Shown one piece after another: positions 32,288 through 42,102 of a DNA stretch of 64,000 bases (within the stretch, counting starts at the first letter, position 1; each line of letters starts with the position of its first letter). Below the pieces are notes generated by a model. That model had not been told where the DNA came from. It saw only the letters and a list, made by a program, of their open reading frames with translations, and ran no database searches. Position numbers and translations under genes: made by a program. The DNA comes from Euglena gracilis (Eukaryota > Euglenida > Euglenophyceae > Euglenales): positions 38,053,703-38,117,702 of the forward strand of contig CP154954.1 of the NCBI GenBank assembly GCA_039621445.1, given 5' to 3'.

Positions 32288-33154
32288 TGTACGTCCCCTG
32301 ACTCTATTCCCACTGCCTGTCGGCCTACTTACACCCTCCCGTGGGAACAGAACCAGGAGAGTAACAAAAAAGAAAATCTTTCACTTAACTATTAGTTTTT
32401 ATTGACTTTGGGCTTATGCAGAGCACAAGGCAAACCAGGTGTGATTTTGGAACTTCAGTTCCAGTAGTGTTCTCCTATCGGAGTTCGAACCTTCAAATCT
32501 TTGATTTGCCCTTTTGGGCTGATGAAACACAAAGCAAAACAATAATACCACCTGTGAAAAGAGAAGGCAGATCCGAGATAGGATAGGCTGTTCCTAATTC
32601 TGCAATTTGTATTGCAGAACATGGAATAGTACTATCTGGCATGACATTGTGCATTTTGCAGTTTGCTGCTATGCACAGTGCCATGTTCATGCTGCCTGGT
32701 ACACATCCCCCTCCCAGGGCTTTGCCCGATTTCCTTACTGGACCAGGCCAGCAAGGACATAGGCAAGGCCTTGAGATAGAGGAACATACACCAGGAAAGC
32801 ATATCTTGGGTCTGCTTCTCCATCACATGGTAAAAAACCAGAAAGGGAAGGAAGGAAGAGAGGGGAACCCAAAAAACCCAAAACGCGCAAAAGAGGTTAC
32901 CTGCTTATGCGGCTAACTACTTATTGCGGTAAAGGGGTGGAAGTGGAAGAGCCCGCTTAGAAAGTGGGGCTGGAAGGTTTTCATTCCAGAAAGTCCCATC
33001 CACCCGGTTTGGGGTGTGCCTATGGCACTTGTGGTGGTCTCGTCCCATGATCGGAAAAGATTGTAGAGGTAGGGTGTGGAAGGAGGGGCACCTGGCCAGT
33101 CATACCTGACCAGGGAAGAAAGCCTATTTACAAAACCAACTGCCGGCGACAGCG
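32288..33154 (-). repeat. 3' LTR of element X (LTR C)
   Basis: Its left 417 bp are nearly identical to 45955-46374; the rest aligns with LTRs A and B (CCCGATTTCC, CCAAAACGCGCAAAA, CAACTGCCGGCGAC). Starts TGTACG on the plus left edge. The right edge is placed by comparison with LTR B. Confidence 0.85.
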
Positions 33155-34783
33155 ATTTTGCCCGGGGGGGGAAAAGGGGAGAGGAATGGGGGGCTGGTCT
33201 AAAGACCTTACAAAGAATTTTTGCTGTCTGGCAGTCTTACGGGGGCCTTAAGGCCGAAAAGTAACAAGTTGGGGCTATTATTTCGGTGTGCGCGCTGTAC
33301 GCTGTGCGTCTTCTTACTGGCGGCATATACCGCTGTGAAGTCTTCACAGTGCAGCGCGAGCACGGTGTTGTCGCCGGGGTATCCCCAGAGGCGTATACCT
33401 CAGAATAGCGGGCAGTAGCCCTAAAAACTGTAGATTTGGCATTTGTGCCTTGGGTGTGCAGCCTGTAGGCTGAAGGGTTTGCATTAGCCAAAAATAATGG
33501 GGGGGTAGGCTTTATCGCCCAGAAACATTGCCTTGTGGAATATGCATGGCACAAAAATACTACTGGGTGTATACCCGAATAAAAAAATTTCGGCATATTG
33601 CCAAAAAGATCATACTGAGGTGTACAACCGCAGAAAAAATGCGGAATTGTGGCAGGCTGCTGCCAATTCACAGAACAACTGTGGTTGGTGTGGCTTATAC
33701 CACTTTGAAAAACCGCAAATGAAATGTGAATGCACATAAAAGGATGGAACATTGTTCCAGTGCGGTGAAATTCATCACAAAAAGCTGGATTTCACCATTT
33801 TTGAGCTATGATTCTTATAAACCTTGCAGCATGACACCATTGGTGTTGCACATGATGAAAATTGGGTCCTCAAAATTATATCAGTAAGGGGGTCCCACTG
33901 AGTAAAGTGGGGGGGGTCCGATTATATCGGTAATGGGGGTCCCCCTAAATAAAGTGGGGGGGGGGCAAGAATGCCGTTAGTGCGGTAAGCATAAAAAAAA
34001 AATACTGCAAACATGACAAAATCTCATCATTAGTGACTATGCCACTGAGAAATACTGACTTTTGTCAGATTTTTAGGGAAATCCCTGTCAGGATTAAGGG
34101 CAGAAATGCAGATTCTTCGTCGAGAATTGCATTTTTGTCACCAAAAGTGCAACTTTGTTGCGTTTTGAGTCATTTAAGACTGCAATTGCCAAGTGCACAT
34201 AGTGCTTGTTGAGAGTGTCCAATAACACTGCAGGTTTGTTGTTGTACAGATTTTGGGATTTGGGTGTCTAATAACACCACATCACCCAAAAAGCTGTAAA
34301 ATTGTGCAAAAATATCGCAAAAAAAGCAAAAATACGCTTAAAAATGCAAGTAAAAAATGTCTATGACATCTTGAGCAAAGGAAAAATTGCCATTATCAGC
34401 ATATCCCTTTGCATTCCATTCTGGCATAGTGCCTCATGGTCACTCCCATTAGGGATATGAGTGCCAGAACGGGGAAAAAAATCACCAAAAATTGCAGAAA
34501 ATCAATGATTTAAATGAAAGTTTGCACATAAGTGCTCCTAAAAATGGTTCTAGTGAGTTGAAATGGCTCCAAATTGTGGGCTATAGCCCTCTGAACTGTA
34601 CCAGGCCTAATAGGGCGTACAGAGGGGGTAATGGGCAGAATGCTGCCAAAGGAGCTTAAAAATGGCCATTAGCCAAACTGGTAACGAATGGTAATTAGCC
34701 ATCAGAAACGATGTGGGGAACAGTGTAGAAGCCTTTCAGGCTGATTTGCCAGTCTGGTACATGTTCGTACAAGATTTGGCCCC
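33155..34783 (-). other. AT-rich non-coding part of X
   Basis: No credible gene. Contains a short tandem GGGGGTCC..AAAGTGGGGGG repeat (33885-33970) and two GTCCAATAACAC / GTCTAATAACAC motifs (34215, 34265). A small frame at 33533-33739 ends in CGWCGLYHFEKPQMKCEC, Cys/His-containing but with spacing unlike a CCHC knuckle. Confidence 0.45.
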
Positions 34784-34807
34784 ATATTTGGCTTTACCAA
34801 TAATACC

Positions 34808-34840
34808 CACGGTGGGTAGCACAGCTTCACCCAAACCGTG
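34808..34840 (-). other. 3'-terminal hairpin of LINE 2
   Basis: Minus sense CACGGTTTGGGT / ACCCACCGTG with loop GAAGCTGTGCT. Relative to LINE 1 the base opposite a stem T is A instead of G, keeping pairing. Confidence 0.72.
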
Positions 34841-35162
34841 CCCCGGGCCCAGGGTAACGTCTCTTTTGGCCCTCGCCACAAGAGGAACCCCCTTGTGACT
34901 CCCTGTGCCGCCACAGGTCGCGGGTAGCTTATACTCTGGGTGTAATGTACAAAAGAGTGCTGAGGGATACTTGTTCAGGGTGCGGAGGTCAGCGGTTAGC
35001 GGAAGATGAGCAAAGGTCACCTTCAATATATATCGGGCGGGGTGGGCGGGGTGGGGGCGCGTTTGTTCCTCTTTGCCACCGGATGGCGTGTCTGTGCCGG
35101 GTTTTGGCTTTATTTGTTTCTCTGTTTTGTTTCTCTGCGTGTGCGTCTGTCTGACCCATTGA

Positions 35163-35300
35163 TTTGCCTTTGGCTTGGCGTGTGGCTCTGCTCAGGGGGC
35201 TCAAGGCCTACAGACAGAATATGGTGAGTTTGAGTTTGCCTTTGGCTTGGCATGTGGCCCTGCTCAGGGGGCTCGAGGCCTTCAGACAGAATATGGTGAG
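35163..35300 (-). repeat. 72-bp tandem duplication over LINE 2 stop codon
   Basis: Units start TTTGCCTTTGGCTTGG at 35163 and 35235; each contains CAGACAGAATATGGTGAG, whose reverse complement ends the ORF (stop at 35282). The extra unit lies in the 3' UTR. Confidence 0.85.
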
Positions 35301-38300
35301 TGGGCAGAAGACAAGGTGATCTCATCCTTGGAAGAATACAAGCTCCAAACGAGCTGTCTGCTGATTTCTCTGATCAGTGTGAAGGACAGGCCTTGCCAAA
35401 TATCTGCTTCTGCGGCCCGCCGTTGCCAACCTTCCCGCTGCCCCAGAAGGGCTTTGAGGAGGGTGGCCATCAAGGAGCGCGCTTCTTGTCCCATGCCCCC
35501 GTAGCAATCCATGACGAATGGCATCAACCGCCAGCCCAGTCGTCGGCATGTTGCATCATATTTGGCATGCTTTTCAGCTTCCTGTCGTGTTTGCCATTGT
35601 GACAGGCTCTCTGCACTTCGCAGCGGATGACTTTGTGCAAGGGTGTGGCGGACTGTCACATCCACTGCAACGGGTCCATCACTGTCCAAGCGAGGAATGA
35701 AGATATCCCCAGGGCGGGAACGGTCATCGGCTCGTTGTTCTTTACGGGCTGTAAATCCTGCCTTCTGTGTTGTGGTTGTCAGAAAATCTTGGACAGCCCC
35801 GTGCCGCCGGGTAATGAAGTTTGATTTGCAGCAAACGAGGTGATGTCCGAGAAAATCTGATTGTCCAAAGCATTTGGGACAGAGGTTCGGATCGGATTCC
35901 GTTGGTGTGAGAGTCATTCCGAGGGACCAACGAAGTGTGCAGCGGAATTCAGCCGTGGGTAACAGGGTGCGGAGACCTTGAGATGGTGTCAAAGCGGCCC
36001 ATGCCATAGCGTGTGGTTGGCATTGGCTTGCAAAGCGTACAGCATCAGGTCCATTCAATGTGTCCCGAAGTGTTTTCTGGCGGGCAAGCATGCTTTGCTG
36101 ATTCCACCAACGTTGTGAATTGTGTGGAGACTGTGCCTGCGGGATCAAGTTTTTGTCACTGGCCCATTGTGGCAGTGGGACCATTTGACCGAGTTCATTG
36201 AGGGCTGTCCGTAAACAATCGTCAACGTCTTTGGGAAGGATGTCCATGGCAGCGGGCAGGCCCAAGACAGAGGGAGCTCTTCGACAGAAGTCCACCACTT
36301 GAGACAATCTGGCGGGCGCACGTTGAAATAGTGGATCGGAGATTCCCAGTCCACCGCATCTGATGGCCAGGGAAACTTGCAACCATTCTTCTGGGGTGCA
36401 AGGGGAGCCGACCATGCTGCTGAATGTTTCCCGAATAATTCCCGACAATGTCTTGCATGCCGCTGTTGCAGAGGCGATTTTGCAGGCGCGCAAGAGGTCA
36501 TTCACTTTGCAAGCGGATAAACAAAAACGAAGCAAGGTGAATTGCACATGCGATTGAGGTAGGTGCTGAAGTACTGTGCAGGAACGTCGGATGTCTTCAA
36601 TGCGCTTATTCCATACTTCTTCACAGAAGCGGTCATCTTGGGGGTGGTGGACAGGGACCCCCAAAACTTTCAAACCTGAACCGGCAACAAAGGCGGTCAG
36701 TGGTATTTGATGCAAGGGGCTGTCCTGTGGCGTTCCCGGAGGAATGCAAGGGACACCTTCTGTTGATGTGAACGCTGGTCCCCACAAGCGACATTTTGCG
36801 GGGTTCACGGCCAACCCAAGCGCTGCTGCCTCGCGAATCAGAAATACAAGGGCATTGTGTAGTTGGGCGGGTGATCCCAGCAGATGGGCGTCATCCAAAT
36901 ACCATCCCTGCCATTCGACCAAGGGGGAGAGGCCCTCACACAGGTCTTGTACGCCCCAGGCGAAAGCTGCTGGTCCACTTGGGTCGCCTTGCTGAGCCCC
37001 CCTCTGGGAAGGCAGACAATGGTTTCCACAATACAGCTTGCTGTGTTGGGCGTAGCACGAATCCAGCCAAGGGCACACTTCTGGGCATCGTCTGCGGATG
37101 GATTGCAGGATTTTTTCTCGTGACAAAGAGTTGAAGGCATTCCTGAAATCCACTTGAAGCAGCCCCCATCGATTGTCTCTGTCCGAGTGCAGAGTGTCCA
37201 CCATTTGTTGGATTCCCATTGCGATCAGTGGACAAGCGTTCGGCACACCAACGCCACATTGTGGAGGACTCAGTTCTTTCAAAGCGTTTACCACTGTGGG
37301 ATGACGCATGAGACATTTGCCAACCAATCGGCGGAGGGTTTCACCTGCTGCGATTGGGCGAGTGTCTTCATCACACACCGTGTGTTCCACAAGGTTTCCA
37401 AAAGCATCCTCTTCCATTGCTCTTTGTTTGTTCTGTTTTCGCAGAGGTGTCAGCCTGGCGGAGGAAAGAATTGGGGCCATGCTGGGGTGAACACCGTTTG
37501 TAATTGCCCGACAGATGAAGGTATCCAGCACCTCGAGGAGGTCTTCTCCACAAGCCCCTGGGTAGTCTCCAACCATGGCCTTGAGGTGGTCAGGTCTCAG
37601 GCCAGAAGGACCCGGCGCGGATTCCTTTGGGAACCCGAAGATGGCTTTGCGCAGATTTTGTAATCGCTCTTTTGTGCTTTCCGGGTCTGAAGGAAAGGTA
37701 ATCGTTTGGGAAGAATCGGACACTGGGATGTGCGGTGGAGGCTCTGGTGGGTGAAGGTCACGTAGCCTTTGGATCACTTTTGGGTCACTGCTGTTTTGGA
37801 CCCCCTCAGAGGTGAGCTCTCGGCAGGCTTTTGAAATAGCCCCGTGGCCAACAAGGCTTTCAATGCGGGAGAGGAACCGTTCTTCAGTTGCCTTGGCTGC
37901 CAGTGCTGTTTTTTGCCTTGTCTGTCTGCCTTGTTGCTTTTGTGGGAGACTGGAGTCCAGCCATGAATCAAACACAGGGCGGGTGAGATACAGGCGAGCG
38001 CGTTCTGCAATTTTTCTCCCCACCATCGCCCAGTTTGAACGCCCGCCACGCTGCAAAGGACAAAGCACCGCTTTGGGGAAGGCCCACAAGGCGTGCAGGG
38101 TTTCCCAGCCAGGGTCCCTGTTGAAATGCTTCATCAGTTGCAGGTAGGTTTGATTGACATTCAGGAGGGCTCCACGTGGCAGGTATACAAGGGTGCCTCG
38201 ATCGTCAAAAGAAATTTCCTCAAAAGAGGGATGAAGGGATGTTGGGCATGGAGCAGAGAATGGCGTAACCCCAGCAAGGTGATTTTGGCCAATGGGGCTT

Positions 38301-38911
38301 GGTGGGGGTCTAGCTGGGGCTGGTGACGATGCTGCTGCGGTTGTTGCCACAGAGGATGAAGAGCTGGCACCCAAAGGGGGGTTGGAGAAGTTGGAGAAGT
38401 TCAGGAAAGGCGTCGCTTGATTTGCTTGCATCCACATGGCTCCAACATCTGACGGGGGGAAGGATCCTGGTCCTTGTGTGCCAATTGGGTTCGCCATGAT
38501 GACCGTGGAGCACATTGAAGGGAGGCCCTGTTGGCCAAAGAACAACGGACCCGGCAGATTTGGGAACCAAGATCCCCTTTCCAAGGGTGGCGCTGCGGGT
38601 GGTGTTGGTGCGGTCGGGGTGATGGAAATTTGTGATGCTGGCGCCATGTCAACGTCCTCAATCGACACCAATGGGGGCTCTGCGGGTGGTGGTGCGGCTG
38701 GAGGGATGGAGATTTGTGATGCTGGCGCCATGTCAATATCCTCACCCGAAACAAATGGTGGGTCCGTAGCTGGCCCGGGGTTGCTTTCAATGTCCCCGCA
38801 GGTGAGTAAAGACCGACCCCGGCCTGCCCCCCCCGATGCTGCCAGGGTGGGCTGTGGGCTGTCTTTTGCCGGCGTGAAAGGCACCAGCACTTTTCTTTGT
38901 TTGGCTGACAT
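35282..38911 (-). CDS. LINE 2 polyprotein: 2A, RT, CCHC finger, RLE
   Basis: 1209 codons, no lesion, ATG start (MSAKQRKVLV). Residues 35-47 LLTCGDIESNPGP are a consensus 2A motif; 56-100 carry two EDxDMAPASQISI repeats; 238-400 a conserved pre-RT block (TLVYLPRGALL, SLVGHGAISKAC). RT 430-800: APGPSGLRPDHL, RPIAAGETLRRLVGK, LLQVDFRNAFN (Asp588), AQQGDPSGPAAFA, YLDD 671-674, LAVNPAKC. Then C1011/C1014/H1023/C1027-28 finger, RRHG, and RPGD(1066-1069)-X14-D1084, the R2-like restriction-like endonuclease pattern. It should nick target DNA and copy its own RNA there. No APE-type endonuclease is present. All key RT residues are intact. Confidence 0.95.
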   Translation of the reverse strand: MSAKQRKVLVPFTPAKDSPQPTLAASGGAGRGRSLLTCGDIESNPGPATDPPFVSGEDIDMAPASQISIPPAAPPPAEPPLVSIEDVDMAPASQISITPTAPTPPAAPPLERGSWFPNLPGPLFFGQQGLPSMCSTVIMANPIGTQGPGSFPPSDVGAMWMQANQATPFLNFSNFSNPPLGASSSSSVATTAAASSPAPARPPPSPIGQNHLAGVTPFSAPCPTSLHPSFEEISFDDRGTLVYLPRGALLNVNQTYLQLMKHFNRDPGWETLHALWAFPKAVLCPLQRGGRSNWAMVGRKIAERARLYLTRPVFDSWLDSSLPQKQQGRQTRQKTALAAKATEERFLSRIESLVGHGAISKACRELTSEGVQNSSDPKVIQRLRDLHPPEPPPHIPVSDSSQTITFPSDPESTKERLQNLRKAIFGFPKESAPGPSGLRPDHLKAMVGDYPGACGEDLLEVLDTFICRAITNGVHPSMAPILSSARLTPLRKQNKQRAMEEDAFGNLVEHTVCDEDTRPIAAGETLRRLVGKCLMRHPTVVNALKELSPPQCGVGVPNACPLIAMGIQQMVDTLHSDRDNRWGLLQVDFRNAFNSLSREKILQSIRRRCPEVCPWLDSCYAQHSKLYCGNHCLPSQRGAQQGDPSGPAAFAWGVQDLCEGLSPLVEWQGWYLDDAHLLGSPAQLHNALVFLIREAAALGLAVNPAKCRLWGPAFTSTEGVPCIPPGTPQDSPLHQIPLTAFVAGSGLKVLGVPVHHPQDDRFCEEVWNKRIEDIRRSCTVLQHLPQSHVQFTLLRFCLSACKVNDLLRACKIASATAACKTLSGIIRETFSSMVGSPCTPEEWLQVSLAIRCGGLGISDPLFQRAPARLSQVVDFCRRAPSVLGLPAAMDILPKDVDDCLRTALNELGQMVPLPQWASDKNLIPQAQSPHNSQRWWNQQSMLARQKTLRDTLNGPDAVRFASQCQPHAMAWAALTPSQGLRTLLPTAEFRCTLRWSLGMTLTPTESDPNLCPKCFGQSDFLGHHLVCCKSNFITRRHGAVQDFLTTTTQKAGFTARKEQRADDRSRPGDIFIPRLDSDGPVAVDVTVRHTLAQSHPLRSAESLSQWQTRQEAEKHAKYDATCRRLGWRLMPFVMDCYGGMGQEARSLMATLLKALLGQREGWQRRAAEADIWQGLSFTLIREISRQLVWSLYSSKDEITLSSAHSPYSV
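38771..38809 (-). other. Consensus 2A motif of LINE 2
   Basis: LLTCGDIESNPGP fits D(V/I)ExNPG|P exactly. Ribosome skipping would release a ~46-residue basic leader from the RT-RLE protein, which would start at Pro47. Confidence 0.85.
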
Positions 38912-39104
38912 TGGGTTGTTTTTTTTCCGAACGGCTGAGTGGGAGCCTGGGGATTGTCAAGTGCATTGCGCTGAGGTGTCCCGTTTGCTGGCCAGCTGAA
39001 CCGGGCAGAACTGGCTGGATGGGGGGCCACTGTTGCAGGCCACAATGTGGAGGAGCATGGTTCGCCCGTGTTGAAACCCCGCGCTATTTTGGCTGGAAAT
39101 CTGC

Positions 39105-39700
39105 TGAGCCCTTGGGCAAATTTGGACAGCGTCGTGGCCGAAGCCGTGGGCCCTGGGGCCACATCTGTGAAAGAGTTTTCTGTGCCTGTTTTGGCTTGAA
39201 AAGTGTTGAGCCCTAGGGCGGCATTTGACAGCATCATGGCTGAAGTCTTGGGCCCTGGGGCCACATTTGTGAAAAACTTTTCAGTGCCAGATTTGGCTTG
39301 AAATGTGTTGAGCCCTGGGGCAGCATTGGACAGCATCTTGGCTGAAACCTTGGGCCCTGGGGCCGAATCTGTGAAAAAAACTTTTCTGTGCCACATTTGG
39401 TTGGAAATGTGTTGATCCCTGTGGCAAAAATTGACAGCATCATGTCAAAGGCCTTGGGCCCTGGGGCGTCATTTGTGAAAAACTTTTCTGTGCCACATTT
39501 GTTTGGAAATGTGTTGATCCCTGTGGCAAAATTTGACAGCATCATGGCAAAAGTCTGGGGCCCTGGGGCCACATTTGTGAAGAACTTTTCTGTGCCAGTT
39601 TTGGCTTGAAATGTGTTGAGCCCTGGGGCAAAATTGGACAGCATCATGGCTGAAGTCTCTGGCCCTGGGGCCAACTCTGTGAAATGTTTATAAGGCCCTG
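39105..39700 (-). repeat. 102-bp monomers in LINE 2 5' UTR
   Basis: CCCTGGGGCC recurs at 39151, 39253, 39355, 39459, 39561 and 39663 (102, 102, 104, 102, 102 bp). Units share AACTTTTCTGTGCCA and GACAGCATCATGGC. The array sits between the leader and the ORF, like promoter monomers of some mammalian L1s; open frames through it look incidental. Confidence 0.88.
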
Positions 39701-39974
39701 GGGCCACAGTGCGGGTTGGTGTGAACGCTATGTTACAGCACAGGTGGTAAAGCAAAGTATAGTGAAACAGGGATAATACTTCCAGCCAGCTGGTGTAGCA
39801 GAGGATGATGTTGTGCTGCTGTAGCATCCTCAAGGAGATGAACCACTCCAGTGTCTGTACTGTACTGTACTGTAACTCGGGCTTGCACTTCTCTGTCGGG
39901 CTTTGCTGCTGTCAAGACCAACAAACTTCAATATTTCAATGACTTGAGTTGTAGGTTGGAACTTCAGGTAGTTC

Positions 39975-40049
39975 AAAGCTTGAACCCCACCAGGGGCTTT
40001 CAGTTGTCCCACATGATATGCGAACGAAAAAAAATAGACACTCAGAAAG
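39975..40049 (-). promoter_or_regulatory. Conserved 5' leader of LINE 2
   Basis: Minus sense CTTTCTGAGTGTCTATTTTT...TCGCATATCATGTGG...GAAAGCCCCTGGTGGGG; shared with 21719-21790 and 30492-30565. The CCCC/GGGG arms can pair. Confidence 0.65.
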
Positions 40050-40061
40050 ATATTTGGCTTT

Positions 40062-42102
40062 TGGCCAAATTGGCTGGGCCTAATTCAAAATTTCACGATC
40101 TCTTCAAATAAGAGTACCGTGCAGAGTTACAGCGATCTGATAGCATCGCTGGACGGCTCGTCCAACGAGCTTTCGAATGAGGGGTAACATGGCCTATCGG
40201 CCAGCTACAGGCGCTGAGATACGTCTTTGATCTTTTGACTGTGTGAGTGAGCTTTTGCTATGAGCGTCCATAATTTATTCTACAAAGACAACTTTTGGTT
40301 TCTATCTCATAGGCACTACTACATACAGTCAAAACCTCATGGCACGAGGTGCCAGAAATTTTGAAGCTTTTGTGGTGGTTTTGAGGCTATGCCAAAGTGA
40401 CACTTATGCAAATCTGCATAAAACTAGCCTATTTGGCTTGTTTTGGCCAATTCAGCCACTTTCAGCCATGTAATATGGCTTTTTGTGCCATTTTTTGAGG
40501 TCCTATGGACTTTTCACTTTATAATATGGATTTGTGGACCTTTGGTCCTTTTGGTCCTTGCAATTTGTGCAAATTGGTCCTATGGACCCATGGACCACGT
40601 GGGTAATGGCCCATAGGCCTTGCACATCATAGGGTGTATTGGTCACATAGACCTAAGGCTAAGTGGTCAAGTCCACAAAAATGCATGTTTGAATGAATTT
40701 TCTTCATTTTTTTTTTGGGGGGGGCAACTATGTTGCAGATTTTCTCAAGGAATTCAGCCCATTTCCCTATCGGGATTCACTTCACTTCTGCAATAAGAAA
40801 AAGGCCATTTTGTTCACAAAATAGCTGTTCTTCACAAAGCTGTGCAAGTTCATGGGAAAAATGCAGTATTTGCAATGTATCCCAAAAACTTATCACACAC
40901 CTTGTGTTTTTTGCAAATAACTTTGAAGTTGGCGCAATTGTGCGCTTGAATGATCAAAACACCTTTGGTGTTCGCCAATTTGACCAACAAGTTCGTGGTC
41001 AAAGAAGGAGGGGATGGCTACTTTTGTTGCTTAAGTAAACCAAATCTGCATTTTGAGCATGTGGTTTGCAAATCAACAACAAAAGTGCCATTGTGAAATA
41101 TGTACACAAACATCTTTGGGACTTATTCCCGAAAGAATATGGTTGGGTTGGGCAGATACCCATTTGTAAGATATACGCAGTTATGCGAGATTTGCGCTAT
41201 GTGGGGGGCGGGGGGGGGGCGCATCTTGTGGGGAGGCTGTTTGCGGACTGCGCAATATGCGTGGTGGCGAGGTGTGCGCTATGCGCGGTGTGCAAAACAA
41301 TATGCACGCGATGAGCGCTATGCGCGTGGGGAGCGCAATATGTGCGGGGTGTGAGCGACATTGGGGGCGCCTTATAGCGCGCGGGGGGGGGGGGGGGGCA
41401 TTGTGCGCAAGATTTGCGCTATGCGCGAGGGGGGGTGGCGCCATAGGCGCATCGTCTGTGCTATACGCACTTTGCGCAATATGCGCAGGGAGGCGCCAAA
41501 GGCACGGGGGGGTGGTGGGTGCCATTGGCGCTCGGGGGCGCCATAGGCGCGGGGCTGGTGGTAAGTTTGGTTTCGGTTATTTCCTTTTGTGTTTGGTTGT
41601 CGGTTGGGTGGAAATTTCTCCTAGAGTGCACACCATGGGGGGAAGGTGCGGAGTAGTTGTCCTTGTCGCGCATGTCGGTCTGCGGGGGTGAGTGTGTAAA
41701 AAAAATTGAGCATGCGAATTTTGGAGCTGCTGGGGGTGTACAGGATTGTCTGAATCGACAAACCTGGTGGAAAACGAAAAGTTGAAAGCAGCTGGGCGAC
41801 TACTCGACACCGTTTAAACTTCAGGCCTTAGGGCTTTCGTCTTGGAACCCAGTGCAACGATCGGGGGTTAAGCTACTTGTTACCCCTACCGCATGTGGAA
41901 CGTTTGTGAATATGCGGTGGGTAGGGGGGGGCACTTTCTCTTTACCCCGGGTTGAAAACGGTGTTGGTGTTGTTGAAAACGGTGTTGCTGTCATCGAAAA
42001 CGGTATGTAAAAGTGATGATTAGTGGAAGTTTGAGGGGGGGGAAGAATTTTGCGGTGTTGTGTGCATTCTTGGAGGGGGAATCCACTCAACCACATGGAC
42101 AT
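40062..42102 (-). other. Non-coding part of X
   Basis: AT-rich with many GGTCC/GGACC words (40490-40660), then the G-rich ATGCGC repeat listed separately. No domain-bearing ORF. Confidence 0.45.
41180..41560. repeat. Degenerate GCGC(A/T)ATGCGC-rich tract with long G runs
   Basis: About ten short palindromic words such as GCGCTATGCGCG and GCGCAATATGCGC are spaced irregularly; G runs at 41203-41219 and 41381-41398 may form quadruplexes. Confidence 0.6.

Larger units (their letters stand above)
34796..40049 (-). mobile_element. LINE 2: full-length RLE-type non-LTR element, intact ORF
   Basis: A 12-bp perfect TSD ATATTTGGCTTT flanks it (34784-34795 and 40050-40061). 5' end CTTTCTGAGTGTC at 40049, 5' UTR with 102-bp monomers, single 1209-codon ORF, 3' UTR with conserved hairpin ending at 34808 and a 12-nt non-A tail (GGTATTATTGGT). 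Intact ORF plus perfect TSD make this the most recently mobile element in the window. Confidence 0.93.

Noticed and set aside
33511-33739. Small Cys/His ORF ending CGWCGLYHFEKPQMKCEC
   Set aside because: Spacing does not fit a CCHC knuckle (C-x2-C-x4-H-x4-C) and the surroundings are non-coding.
38401-39833. Minus-strand ORFs upstream of LINE 2 (APGPKTSAMMLS repeats)
   Set aside because: The 102-bp monomer happens to be a multiple of three; the frame overlaps the true ORF in another frame and the array is absent from LINE 1.
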